Of a stretch of DNA of 64,000 nucleotides, positions 33,901 to 45,874 are shown piece after piece. This DNA is from Andrena cerasifolii (lineage: Eukaryota; Arthropoda; Insecta; Hymenoptera; Andrenidae). Location of the stretch: contig NC_135119.1 of assembly GCF_050908995.1 (NCBI RefSeq), forward strand, positions 13,950,001-14,014,000, in the 5' to 3' direction. The notes under the pieces were generated by a model. It was not told the origin of the DNA, did no database searches, and was given only the letters and a program-made list of their open reading frames with translations. The position numbers and the translations under genes were made by a program. Numbering within the stretch: the first letter of the stretch is position 1; every line of letters begins with the position of its first letter.

Positions 33901-36900
33901 AATTAACAAATTTTTATTTAGTTCGCTACACCTATGTCTTCTCCCAACAATTCATGCAGAATCTAATCTGATATTATACTGTAAATCAAATATGATTCAA
34001 AACTACTGTGTGATACATTCCACGGTCCTTGCAAATAGCAGCAGATGACAAGCTTACGTTTAATTCTGTTTTTCTTCGGAAATTAGCGTCGTAAATCTCG
34101 GATGAATGCTTCGTCTATAATTCACGAGATTCTAGTTGGTGAATTTTGCGAAACACCCTTGGCAGATACGAACAGTTACAATGTTTTCCCGGGAAACTTT
34201 GCACAAATTTTTGGCAACTGTTGTTGCGTATAACGCAAGGTGTTACGCACCGATTCCTGATGAAACTTCGTTGAAAGGGGGAGAATTGAAAAATCCTTTA
34301 CCCCTGTTCGCCCGTAAGTATAAACACCTAATATGTAACTTACGAGGTATTTATTAATAAAAGTCGCATTTGCCCGTTGGCGTCAAATTTCACCTTTCTA
34401 CGAAGTTTCATCAAAATCAAGTGGCTATTTTCACTGTAAGAAATTTTGTAAAGAAACGTTCCGTTTCTGGGGAAATCATATCCTATTGTTCGTAGGATAA
34501 TAAACAAAATAATATAAGCAATAGGATGTGATTTTTTAAGAAATGACACGTTCCATTATAAAATTTGCATTCCTACAGTGGAAGTACTCACTTGACAAAG
34601 TGACCTTATTTCTTATGACACTGACTACTTAACATAAGGTAATAAACAAAAGAATACAGTATCGGTTTATTGTGCTGTTTAAGTTGTGTGCCATAAAGAA
34701 TTGTTATCCCCATCTGATAATAAATTTTCTTTTATTATTTCGTGCAAATTGTTGCTTTTATTGTCGATGCTCGTATGCATAAAAGCGACAGAACTTTCTC
34801 ACAGACATAATAGATACCAGTTACTACAATTTGCTAATGCCTGAATACTTGTGACAGTAATTTAATTTCGAAATACATGTATATGTGATTGTATATTTAT
34901 TACTCTTTGATAAAGTTCCATACTTTTACTAGATTTATAATAAAACAGTACTGAAACTGATAATTTCTACTTCGATTGGAGATATTTCAGTTATCATTAA
35001 TGAATAAGGATTATTTTAATTAGAGAGGAGTAGATTAAATTAGAGGACACATTTCTAGATGGGAAATTTTGAGTTTGAGTGATGAAATTACTAAATACCC
35101 TCCAAAGTTTCAATTACTCTATGATATTTGGAGATTATTAAACCGCGCAATCATCTGAGCATTCGCGCGGAATGAGCATCGCATGAGCGGCGATTTGCTC
35201 GTGTGATGCTCGTTCGGGGCGAATGCTCAGATAAATACGCGGTTTTCAAGATACATAAAAAAGAATTTGACGGAGCATGACGAGGGCGTCGACAATTTTT
35301 TTTTAAATGAAGTCCAAAGGTCTATTAAATTCATGCAATGGAATCTGTAATTAAATTTAAATAAACTAACAATGAACTGTAAATGTATAAAATGTGTTAC
35401 ATGTTACTTTTCGAACGTACTAATATAACTATAATACTATTACACTTGTAATATACTTTCATTTACTCGTAGTATTATATTTTTATATTACTATAAATAG
35501 TATATCAGGAAGCAGCAAGAAAAAAATATACAATGCATGTGTTTATCAAATTTTGAAGACCAAAAATATCCAATGTTATTACTGTTAATTATTCGGACTG
35601 AAATAGCCCGTACTATTATTTTATTAAATTTTATCCACCGTATTAAGTTACTATGCATATAATAACAAACCATGAAACTTGATTACAACAGTGTTGCGCT
35701 TTCAATCGAAAGTAGAATCAAAAAGCTAAAGCATTGAAGAGTAATTCCATCCCTCAAACTCAACTTTTGATACCTGAAACATCATGTATGCACGTATGTA
35801 TGTACCTGAATTTTTCCTACTTGAAATGTGCAAAAGGTTCAATTAAACCCATCTTCAACATTTCACGCCGATTCCTCGTGACTGGGCGTGAGAAATAATT
35901 AAACGTGTCGAGTGCATGGAAATAATTAAATGCAGCTGATAGCTGTGCGGACAAGTGCGGAAAACTCAACTCGAATGTAATATGGAATTAGAGTTCATGA
36001 TGTATGAAAAATTTCATGACCCATGCGATGATGACTGTGTAGAGCAAACGTTCGGTGAAATGACCTAACTTAAATACTAACTTCGAGCCTATAAAACAGA
36101 GATGATTTAACCCTTTGGGTGTTGACAATTCGAACGCTCAGCGTACGCCACGTGCGGGACTTCTTTCGTCACATCTCTGAACCATAGCTGAACGCCTCTA
36201 CAGGCGTTCCTCGCATGCCCTGCGCGCACTGAACGAACGCATATATTCGTCCATAGCACCCAAAGGAGTTAAGGGGAGGTTCCGGTCTGAAAGTCGATTT
36301 TTTTATTTCATTTTTCGAATGTTCAACCTTTTAGGAATACGTGGTTAGAAGGAGTTTTTGAAATTCGTAAAATTCCCGAAGTTATAGGCATTTGAGTAGC
36401 GGCGGTTTTTCTCGAAACAGAGTTCTCAAAACGGTGGGACCTGTATTTCCAAAAGTTATTATCCGATTCGATTGAAACTTTTTTTACTTTGAAGAATATA
36501 CTTCTGGCTAGGAGGGAAACCAGAAAAAAACATACAAAACTTGAAAATTTATAATTTTCAAAGGCGTTGAAAGGAAAAATGTAGGAGAAAAGTGATTTCA
36601 AACTTCAAGTGTCGTTATTTTCTTAAAAAATGTAATTTTTGTATTTTTTTTTCTGCCCCCCCCTAGCCAGTATATTCTTCGAAATAAGAAAAGTTTCAGT
36701 CGATTCGGATAATAAGTATTGGAGATACATGTCCCACCGATTTGGATGAATTTTTTGACGCCTTGACTTTAACCACTCCCCAGTGCCGTCTGCAATGATT
36801 AATTATAAAACAAAAAATATATTTCTATAATTTAAGACATCCTTAATACAATGCAAAAAGTCCCATTAAATTTTATAGAGTAGTTTTCCTTTAATTAATT

Positions 36901-39900
36901 CCTAAAGATCACGTATTTTTTGGGGCCCTAGACCGGAACCTCCCCTTAAGTTACGTTTCTCTCGCGGAAGCAACGTGTCCAAGCCAGAGTCCTGCAACAG
37001 GCGGGTTTCGGCCGTCTCCGGCGTTCGGGAGTCTTGGGCGTTCGGGTGTCTCGGGTGCAGTGATGCCAGAATCGTGGGACGTGGGACAAATGCTTACCCC
37101 CACTATGACCTACCGTCGTCCCCCACTTTCTTTCCATCGCACTGCACACAAGCATATCCCTACTCCTGTTCGTGCGCTCGGCAGCCCAACAGACAGCTCA
37201 CATGGACAGGAGTAGGGGTATGCTTGTGTGCAGTACGCTGGGAAGAAAGTGGGGGACGACGGTAGGCCATAGTGGGAGACGACGGTAGGCCATAGTGGGG
37301 GTAAGCATTTGTCCCACGTCCCACGATTCTGGCAACACTGCTCGGGTGTCTCGGGCTCCTCGGGCGGATAGGAATCAACGCTGACCCGGCTTAACCGCCG
37401 CAGGCACGGGCGGGTCGGGTGAATCGAAAGACGGCCGGGTTGACCCGTCCGTTGCAGAGCTCTGGTCCAAGCAGATACAAGCTATGCAGGGATTACTCTT
37501 CAAAAGTTAATAGTCTACTAAAGTCTACTACGAAATGTATTACGTCGTAGCGATCACGAACTGCCAGGGGATACAAAAGAATTCTAAGAATTTTCCTTCA
37601 CTGGATTCCAGGAAACTAAACATTCTTTGAACAATGAAAGTTGCGTAGCTTCATGTTTGGAGTCAAAAAATGGACTGTCTGGTTTTGTTTAAAGTTTAGG
37701 GTTTCAGAAATCTATCTTTAAAAAATTAGGTGCACATTCAGAAACTTAGCGAAGCTATACACTGTGTGATACAATTTTGAAATCATTTGCTGATTTTTCT
37801 TAATATCTTATAGTACGACAATTTTTCTCACTTCAATGCTCCATGTATGGATTAATTTTAATATCTTGTCATGCGAAAAATTACTTATATTTGTTTAACG
37901 AGAAAGTTTCGGTTTCTTTCGATTTATGGAGTGATTGCAAACTTTGGACCGTGACGTGATTTTCTTCAGAAAAATGGAGATTTTCCTGTGAAATCAGGAT
38001 TTCTATTTTTATTACTATTAATTATAAATATCTATTAGCTAAATACCTATACTACATTTATTCATTTTCAGGGGTATTTGAAACTTGTGTCATTAAGTTT
38101 CTGAAGGGAAAAAAGGAGGTCGTCGTACAGGAAAATATAATGTCCCTTTTGACAAATCAAAACGTCCTTAATAACAGTAGGTCAGACAAAAGAAATCATA
38201 CTATATCTTCGTAACTGTACCAATCAACGCAACAAGTTTCATTTTAATACATCTCGCACTATTTTTTTTTGTTTTGAGAAAAAAATTCCAATGGACATCC
38301 ATATTTCGAACCAAGACACGAAACCACCCCCTTAAATGTTTCGTGACAGCTATCGCGCGACTCAAAAAGTGCAAAAGATAATGAAAGCGTTTTCAAGTGA
38401 AGGCCGTCGTAATAATTCCAGAAGAATCGTGCACAAAAGGTCGCTGCGCCAAAATCGATGCCTGAAATTGTTCCTACGAAGAATTCTATGTGCTCATTAC
38501 CGTAGGAAAAAAACCTTACACTCGCCTCATTGCCCGAGCACAGATTCGGATGGCACGGATACTGACAGAAAAGTGTGACATTAAACGCAGTAGTTTCATC
38601 ATGCACGTACAGTCGGCCGTCCATTAAAAAGTAGTTCCTGAATGTATAATACAATAAAGATTCGTATTGTACTCGGCCCCTCCTAATAGATAGCACGAAA
38701 ACCAAAATGATAGCGATTCTGTACGAAGGAATAAGTAGAAAATGTGGAACAACATTTGTTTAGACGAAACTTCCTTTCCGAGAAAAATCGATTTTGAAAA
38801 CTCGTCTGGCATTCGCGCACGTGACTAAAAATCAGTAAAACTTATCAGCAAAGATGTAATAATGCTGCAAAGAAGTACAACTACGTACAAAAATACGTCG
38901 TAGAAAGAAACAACTTTTTTTCAAATAAGGATGTATTTTCGAAAAAAATTGATTTGAAGGTGGAATGGATTTTCAGTCAAGTGCACGTGTGCTCGGTGGA
39001 TCCTGAAAATCGATTTTCTCGAAAACAAAGCCTCGGTTGAAAAGTAGTTGCGCGGTATTGACTTAGGTGTATATTTTTCCATGAAGATATTTAGTACTAA
39101 TATAATTCTAAAACTATTTTCTCGAAAATGGAGCCTCCCACGAACAAAGTATCCCACCTTCGCTGCTTACTTTTTTCTTGCAGAATCCCTACCCCTTCGA
39201 TTTTACCACCTATTACGAAACACCCTGAAATATCGAATAAAATCCTTCGCGCCTTCTCCCGTGGTGTTCAAGCCGCTTCTCCCTTCCAGCGCTTTTTTAC
39301 ACTTAAAGCGACTTTGCACGTTCCGTGTTCCACGGGCAAAACTGCACTGGAACGTTTCACGAACACCCGTGCAACGGTTGACAATGGAGAAGTACATCGA
39401 CGTAGGAACGGAGGGGGAGTGGGCGAGGGGCAGGGGCAAGAGGACTCACCTGCTGGATACGAATTTTCCTATGCTTGGGCACTGTGTCGTTTAGGGTAAC
39501 CTTGCCACCCTCGTTATAGGGACGTATATCCTTCAAGGACTCGACACTGGGAGACGCGTCGCTGACGTTACGACCGACTTCACCCGAAACGGATTTCTTT
39601 ACCCTACTGTTTCCGCACTTCTCCGCACCTTCCAACGGGTTCACGTAGAGATTGTTACTGTCCGCCTCCTCCGTCAGATCACCCTGAGAATCCACACAAT
39701 TATGTTAACAACGTTGACCGTGTCAACGGCGTGCCTTAACAGCGCAACCCTTCGGGTGCTCGCTGTAAGATCGGGTCGAATTAGGGCTGTTGGGTGTCTA
39801 TTACAAGTGGAGGCTACGATCGGGGCGCGCGTCTCTTATGGATGAAGCTGGCTTTGAAGTGTAAAAGGCGGCGAGTACAAACAAATTCTAGAAGATCAGC

Positions 39901-42900
39901 CGCTAATACTTTAGCCATTTTGATGAGTTTTTTTTTAATGAGAAACGACTTTAACTCTTTAGGCGCGGGTGACTTGAACGCTCAGCCTACGCCGGGTCGT
40001 GTGCGGGGTTCTTTTAGTCAACGGGCGTCCACTGCACACGTTGCGTGTACTGAACGAATGCATATGTGCCTCTATAGGACAGAAAAGGGTTAAATATTAG
40101 AAGTGGATAGACGAAGCTTGTCCAACTGAAATATGTAGGGGAGGCCGGGGCAAAGTGACGCGAAAAAAATTCGAAGTCGAATAAAATTTTTCCCTTTCAA
40201 TAGGAATGTGTGGAATTAGGTTTATAATGTAATTTGAACGTTACTATTGATAAATGACAAGTAGCAATAGTTAAAATTAACTTAAAGTATATTAAAATTC
40301 AACTTGAGAAGAAAATGCCAAAACGACCACTTTACCCCATATAACCCAGATCTAACCCATATATGGGGCAAAGTGAGCTGAAATAAAATAACAGTTTTAA
40401 TTAAGGATATAGGTAATTATTAACCCCTTGCGCTGGGATGACGTGTGTAGCACGTCAGTTTTTTTTTTTTTTTTAACCACGGTTGTCAAAAACTGTGGCA
40501 GATTTTTCATTTTATTGAGGTTAGATTCTGTTCCATCACACCGCGGGGTTTCCCAACTAGCCGACAGGTTAGGTTATTGCGCACATCACTCGCGCATCTT
40601 TTCTTTGCAGCTCACTTTGCCCCGAATGTGTACTCAGTGGAAAATTAATTATTTAATAATGTTAGGATTAATATTTTCTCAAACGCTTTTACATGTATGT
40701 TTATAAGCTTGTTATAAACACGCAGAAAAAAATTGGAGCTAAAATAACATATTTAAGACTCATTTATCCAAAAAGCTAAATTGAACGAAAACCAATTGGA
40801 GGTCTCTAAAATTTCATTTTTAATTTCTCAAATGAATTTCCATTTCTCGATATCTGAATGTGCATAATTATCATTGTGGTATTACACACATTTATTGCGT
40901 CACCAAAATTTGCAAATATATACTATTGTTAAAGAATAAATTAAGAAAGCTCATTTTACCCCGAGGTTCACTTTGCCCCGGTCTCCCCTACGACCTTAGT
41001 CGGACTATTTCTAATTATATTGTAGACCGTAGAGTGTAGACTAATTTATGCATCATGTATTTTGCCGTGGATCAAATATTTTCTTTCAAATTAAGGTATT
41101 TAAGCGAAGATTATACAATCTATTTAAACATGCTTGCAATGACTAAAAATGTAAGAAAAGTAAAAGAAATAGGTAAAAATTCTCCGTCGTTGAAAACGAC
41201 TCCTCTATTGGTGGAGTTGTACTAGAAAGTACATACAATGTTTAGCGTTAGTTTTTCAGAATAATGGCTAAACGTTAGAGGCTAATATTCTGGGATTTGT
41301 GTTTCGTCTTCCCCCACAGTTTCAGCTCCGTTTCATTAAAAAAAGTGATCGTCCCGAACGTAATGCCCCCTTGCTAAAGAAGAGGGACAAGGCACCAATT
41401 AATGAGAGTTGTCTTTCATCTGAATGAGAATAACGAATAAATAATCATATTCGTTGTTCGTTCGCTTGTTACTCGACATATTTCGCATCTGACGAAAGCA
41501 AGTACGCGTTATTCATTATTTATTCTTTCTTATTCAAACTGACTTCATAGAAAAGAAACTTGTCTTCTATTTTCTTGCTTTGGAACTTTATCCCACCCAC
41601 TAAATCGGGGTTAGATCTGATAGCATAATCTTTCTTTTGCTAAATCTTCCATCTTTACACCATTGTTTTGTTTCAATTTTTCTACACTATTAATATTGTG
41701 ACTCTGGTCTTTTAACATGTACTTTATATGTAACTGTAATAAAAACGTATTGTTATTGTTTAATAAAAAAATTGAAAAAGATATTATTACTGTTATTGCT
41801 GTTATTCTCGCAGATTTAAACACATCGCGTTTGTTTGCTGCGAATAACTTTAGAATATTTTACTAAACATAACTGTACGAAATTTTTTCTGTACGAGAGC
41901 CGCAAGACCGGTAATATAGCACAGTGTGTGAAAATGCAAAAGTTGTTAAAATTCGCCAAATAGAAACTTCTTCGTCCAATTTGCGCATAAATTTGATAAA
42001 TAATGAATCGAAAAAGTGCTTTACGTGTACCTAGATGTGTGTAATGCAACAAATTTTAAAGATTTCTTGACAATGCTGTGCACAATCTTAATAATTCACT
42101 AGCTCTAATTAGACACCAGGCCTGGGAACCTACCAACCAGAAAATAGGTACGTGTCGAATTTCTTTTTTAAAGGGTCTCCCTACTTTGACAGCCTGAAAA
42201 GGAGCGCCATATTTGGAATTTTTTTAAGAGAAACCCTCAAATTATATTAATTGAAAACTTTATGCCTATATTTCTACATATTTAGGCAACATTTAAAAAA
42301 AAAAATTAATTATAAAAAACGGTATCTAAAACTTTAAACGCGTTTTCCTCAAAACGATGTTTTTCGAATTGGTTAGCATGATATCTCAAAAACCAATCAG
42401 CCGATTTACTGCAAACTTGGTATATATCTTCAGCAGATGTCCCATTCTCGTTGTTACTAAAACTAAGTCGATTTTTGCAAAATTAAACTTTTGCGACTTA
42501 AGGAATCAGCGAATTTTTTGCAGAAATCGAAGTCTGTTTTAGACGGTGACATTTTTTTTTTACTTTTCAGTATTTCTCATTTAATCTAGTTCAGACGATA
42601 GCCGCACTCCTACAGATTACAGAAATTTTTAAATTTTTTATTTCAGACAACTACAACGGCTGATTTTCTGCTAACCATGCGCATATATGATTTTTGTAAG
42701 ACGCTGTATTTGAAGCAATGTAATTTCGAATATAACCACTATTTTTGCGTACAATTTTTTTTTTAATTTTCTCTAAAGATTGACAAATAAAGCCACAACG
42801 CTAAATGTAAGTATATTTAATGGTTTTGTTTTAAAAATTTCACAAAGATCGCATCATTTTTCGCACGTCAAGGTAGGGACACCCCTTAAATTGAATTTTA

Positions 42901-45874
42901 CCCAATTTACACTGCCACTACTTACTTTCTCACAGGCATACGCATATAAGTACACGTTCCTATGGAGTTAAACAGACCTGCTTGAAACTAACTAAAGCAA
43001 CAGCCACTTTCAACTAAGATAAGCTCTAAACTAAGCATCATCCTGTAGACAATAATTAATATTCCCATTTCCAACAAGAAATTATACTCGACCTAACGAT
43101 TGAAATCAAATTTTGCGTACAGTCTCTGCGCAACGTTTATAATAAGTACTACTTGACATTTTTGCAAGAGAATCCTGTTTAAATTTTCTTCTGTTTTGTA
43201 GCAAGTTTGTTTTAAGTAAAAAGTATTACAAAGTAAAGTGTTCCAATGCAATGAATATTTATATTGCAATAAATCTTGTTCATTGAAATAATTTTTCAAA
43301 CCACATATGTATATATATATTCAGTAGTTTGTCATCTAAATATTAAAACTGATAATAATATGAGCATTTAACTATATGGAAGAATATACGAAGCGTCCAA
43401 ATTTCTACATAACTTTCTAACATTAAACGCCGAGTAGTCCTAGTACAATTTGGGACTTAATTTTTTCATCCAAGTAGCTTGAACGGTACACAAAAAAGGA
43501 AAAGAAAAAGGTATGCACCCACACTACGATTTTTTATAATATCGTTGTCAAAATTATAAGTGGACAAACCATTGATTTCGAAAACACTTTGGTATAATTT
43601 AACTGAATCCAATACTCTACGCTAGCTACAACCAAAATTTAAATCAAGTTTCCCTTGTTAAGGGGGTGGGTTACCCTCGATAGCCCTAAAAAGGCCTTTT
43701 TTCAAACGTAAATTGTAAAGTGATAAATAACAGTAGAGAGAACGTTTTTTTCTAGTTTGAATCGTTATTCTATGAGCTTTAACACTAAAAAAGAGAAGTC
43801 TAAATATCTCTATGTACATAAATGTTGTGAGTAAAAACGTAAAGGCGTGTACCCGGTGTACCGTTTGATGGTGAACATAAAATCTCGAAAACCGCTCCAA
43901 CGATTTGGATGAAAATTTAATGAGAGATGCAGCAAACCATTCCCTACGATGTGTCGGGAGCGGATTTTCGAGATAAATTCTTAAAAAAGATAAAAAATAT
44001 TTTTAATACAAGAAATCGATAAAATCGTATTTTTCAACATAAAAACTGTATTATTTTTTTATTCGAAAATCTGCTCCCGTCGCATCGTAGGGAATGGTTT
44101 TCTGCATCTCTCATTAAATTTTCATCCAAGTCGTTGGAGCGGTTTTCGAGATTTTATGTTCATCATTAAACGGTGCACCGCGTACACGTCTTTACAACTT
44201 TTCTTTTTTTTGGTGCTAAAGCTGATAGAATAACGATTAAAACTAGAAAAATACGTTCTCTCTACTGTTATATATCACTTTACAATTTGCGTTTGAAAAA
44301 AGGCCTTTTTTAGGGCTATCGAGGGTAACCTACCCCCTTAAGGAGAGGTTCCGGTCTAAAAATCGATTTTTTTTTCATTTTTCGAATGTTCAACCTTTTA
44401 GGAATATGTGGTTAGAGGGAGTTTTTGAAATTCGTAAAATTCTCGAAGTTATAGGCATTTGAGTAGCGGCGGTTTTTCTCGAAACAGAGTTCTCAAAACG
44501 GTGGGACCTGTATTTCCAAAAGTTATTATTCGATTCGACTGAAACTTTTTTTACTTTGAAGAATATACTTCTGGCTAGGAGGGAAACCAGAAAAAATACA
44601 AAACTTCAAAATTTATAATTTTCAAAGGCGAAAAATATAGGGGGAAAGTGATTTCAAATTTCAAGTGCCGTTATTTTCTTAAAAAATGTCATTTTTGTAT
44701 TTTTTTTCTGGTTCCCTCCCTAGCCAGTAGTATATTCTTCAAAATAAGAAAAGTTTCAGTCGATTCGGATAATAACTTTTCGTGATATTTCTTCAGGAGG
44801 TACATGTCCCACCGATTTGGATCAATTTTTTGACGCCTTGACTTTAACCACTCCCCAGTGCCGTCTGCAATGATTAATTATAAAACAAAAAATATATTTC
44901 TATAATATAATACATCCTTAATACAATGCAAAAAGTCCCATTAAATTATACATAGTAGTTTTCCTTTAATTAATTCCTAAAGTTCACCTATTTTTTGGGG
45001 CTCTAGACCGGAAGGTCCCCTTAAAGTATCTACCACGAAATTTCGCGATAATGCAGTACTAAATAGGAAGTATACATACTTTTATCTGAGTAATTAACAC
45101 AAGAGTAACGATATTCGTCTACTATCTATCGACCGATAACACGTACTACAGCAAAATGCCAGATCGTCGGAAAATTCGTTTACGTTTCTAATTAAACACT
45201 GTTATTATACCTTATAGTCATCCGCCGTCAGACCAGCAGAAGAAACCTACAATAATTAGAATTCTTTCTCGCCGTTCGTGAAAGAAGGTTACAAAACTAT
45301 CGTCTCAAGCAAAACTCAAATAACCTACGAAGCTTGGGGCGGAAAAATTGCGACAACTATTCGCTTGTATTCGATCGCAACTACGTTTGAAGAGAAAGCA
45401 AATATGTAACGCTTAATGCGGTATATGCCTACGAATCTCCACTACGTAACGCTCAATAGAACCACTCGGAAGGTCCAGAAGGGAACGTCGAAATAAGGAT
45501 GAACGAAGTTAAGCTTTTACAAAAATATATGTCCGGGGAGAGGGAGGGGTCGAGTTTAAACTTGGATAGCCAATTTGCCGTGTTCGCGGAGCATCGATTC
45601 CATGCAATACCTGCGATTGAGACGGATGCGTCTGACAGCTGGCATACGTGTCAGAGCTGTCCACGCTCCCTTGCTCGTTGTACGCCCGCCCGTAGCCGGA
45701 CCCGTCCAGCGGCTGTGCAGGGGACGTCTTCGTCTCGGTCAGCATCATCTGCAGGGGCTGCTGCTCCGCCAACATCCCCGATCGCAGGGATCTCATCTCC
45801 TGGCAGATGGGAGTACGAAAGTCGCTGGTCGCCAGTGGCATTATATTTTCCGCGTCTCTGAACTCTTTGTACTC
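24984..45874 (-). CDS. Unrecognised multi-exon gene, C-terminal 449 residues (5' part outside or not found)
   Basis: Five minus-strand exons: 45611-45874, 39450-39683, 29434-29644, 27430-27828 and 24984-25225 (stop at 24984-24986). Phases 0, 0, 1, 1 match at every junction, with strong sites such as CAG|GTGAGT, ACAG|GTAACT and acceptors ending TTTTTCAG, and there is no stop in 450 codons. The first exon opens with an acceptor in phase 0, so upstream exons exist. I do not recognise the protein. It has no hydrophobic segment, is rich in Ser, Asn and charged residues, and includes SVDSSDTYASCQTHP, NLYVNPLEG, TVPKHRKIRIQQ and SKSILKKSESSNNYYS. The last 80 residues are very Lys/Glu-rich, ending LPQESRFSS. 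That composition suits a disordered cytoplasmic tail or scaffold. Introns run up to 9.8 kb and are packed with MITEs. Confidence 0.85.
25793..26029. mobile_element. TA-flanked MITE
   Basis: Inverted ends CAGTACCCGACAAATG / CATTTGCCCGGTACTG with TA at 25791-25792 and 26030-26031. In the last intron of the minus-strand gene. Confidence 0.7.
26046..26185. mobile_element. Small TTAA-flanked MITE
   Basis: TTAA at 26042-26045 and 26186-26189; inverted ends CCTTTAGAGG / CCCTCTAAAGG; 140 bp. Confidence 0.75.
27190..27341. mobile_element. hAT-type MITE with 8-bp target duplication
   Basis: Ends TAGGGCCGCATTTA and TATACGGCCCTG-like are inverted; flanks GATACACT (27182-27189) and GATACACC (27342-27349). 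It stops 88 bp short of an exon of the minus-strand gene. Confidence 0.8.
27905..28430. repeat. Diverged tandem duplication, period about 338 bp
   Basis: The block around 27933 (GACTCGAATAATCT) returns at 28272, and GTAATTCGTGGTAGG at 28031 returns at 28368, with many shared words between. It lies in an intron of the minus-strand gene. Confidence 0.7.
28657..29305. mobile_element. TTAA-flanked element (I type)
   Basis: TTAA at 28653-28656 and 29306-29309. Inverted ends contain GGAGACCACTGTAA. 649 bp, non-coding, in an intron of the minus-strand gene. Confidence 0.75.
30340..30930 (+). promoter_or_regulatory. CpG-rich segment ending in a strong plus-strand splice donor
   Basis: This block is far richer in GC and CpG than its surroundings. 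It ends in ATGGCGAGTTTTGCGA followed by GTAAGTG at about 30929. The pattern resembles a first exon on the plus strand, antisense to the minus-strand gene. The ORFs crossing it have no recognisable domain. Confidence 0.35.
31074..31957. mobile_element. Probable hAT-like element with subterminal TTCTCGAGAA repeats
   Basis: Ends CAGGGATTGAAATC and GATCCCATCCCTAG are approximately inverted. TTCTCGAGAA occurs exactly five times near the ends (31142, 31191, 31766, 31786, 31820). No exact target duplication was found, so the boundaries are uncertain. Confidence 0.5.
32145..32583. mobile_element. Inverted-repeat element, P family copy 1
   Basis: Inverted arms starting near TTACAAGGAAACATCCCG, with shared inner blocks TCCTCCTGATTAGAACGCA. 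A second copy is at 53482-53934 and a partial one starts at 49085. A one-ended remnant ending CCATCCCCCTTAA follows at about 32892. Confidence 0.65.
33000..35140. other. Intronic AT-rich DNA
   Basis: No gene, splice-consistent exon or clear repeat recognised in this part of the 9.8-kb intron of the minus-strand gene. Confidence 0.4.
35141..35236. repeat. Short imperfect inverted repeat
   Basis: Arms AAACCGCG...ATCTGAGCATTCGC and GCGAATGCTCAGAT...CGCGGTTT with inner GAGCATCGCATGAGC / GCTCGTGTGATGCTC pairs. About 96 bp; probably a worn MITE. Confidence 0.55.
36111..36268. mobile_element. Small TTAA-flanked MITE abutting a larger one
   Basis: TTAA at 36107-36110 and 36269-36272; inverted ends CCCTTTGGGTG / GCACCCAAAGG. 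The right TTAA is also the left TTAA of the next element. Confidence 0.8.
36273..36945. mobile_element. TTAA-flanked element, G family copy 1
   Basis: Inverted ends GGGGAGGTTCCGGTCT, TTAA at 36269-36272 and 36946-36949. Copies at 44342-45020 and 57319-57830 (truncated) share most of the interior. Confidence 0.85.
37058..37340. mobile_element. Palindromic hAT-type MITE with exact 8-bp duplication
   Basis: Ends CAGTGATGCCAGAATCGTGG and the inverse, flanked by CTCGGGTG at 37050-37057 and 37341-37348. The right arm carries a short tandem duplication of GACGACGGTAGGCCATAGTG. Confidence 0.85.
37349..39449. other. Intronic DNA before the next coding exon
   Basis: No gene recognised. At about 38327 is a one-ended CACCCCCTTAA terminus resembling the TTAA elements, whose partner end I cannot place. 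Confidence 0.35.
39955..40089. mobile_element. Small TTAA-flanked MITE
   Basis: TTAA at 39951-39954 and 40090-40093. Interior shares GAACGCTCAGC and GTACTGAACGAA words with 36111-36268. Confidence 0.7.
40138..40988. mobile_element. TA-flanked element with GGGGAG(A/G)CCGGGGC ends (long form)
   Basis: Inverted ends GGGGAGGCCGGGGCAAAGTGA / TCACTTTGCCCCGGTCTCCCC, TA at 40136-40137 and 40989-40990. An internal GGGGCAAAGTGAGCTG at about 40365 repeats the terminus. Outer ends as in 18192-18590. Confidence 0.8.
42172..42885. mobile_element. TTAA-flanked element (J type)
   Basis: TTAA at 42168-42171 and 42886-42889; inverted ends near GGGTCTCCCTACTTTGAC. 714 bp, non-coding. Confidence 0.7.
43662..44337. 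mobile_element. TTAA-flanked palindromic element (H type)
   Basis: TTAA at 43658-43661 and 44338-44341. Arms of about 300 bp are near-perfect inverted copies starting GGGGGTGGGTTACCCTCGA. It abuts the next element at one shared TTAA. Confidence 0.88.
44342..45020. mobile_element. TTAA-flanked element, G family copy 2
   Basis: Close relative of 36273-36945, with ends GGAGAGGTTCCGGTCT and inverse. TTAA at 44338-44341 (shared with the left neighbour) and 45021-45024. Confidence 0.85.

Noticed and set aside
45509..45610. Extension of the minus-strand exon to a donor near 45528
   Set aside because: The CAG|GTATTG donor at 45611 gives phase 0 into the next exon and a better site; the extension would need a weak TTTTT|GTAAAA donor.
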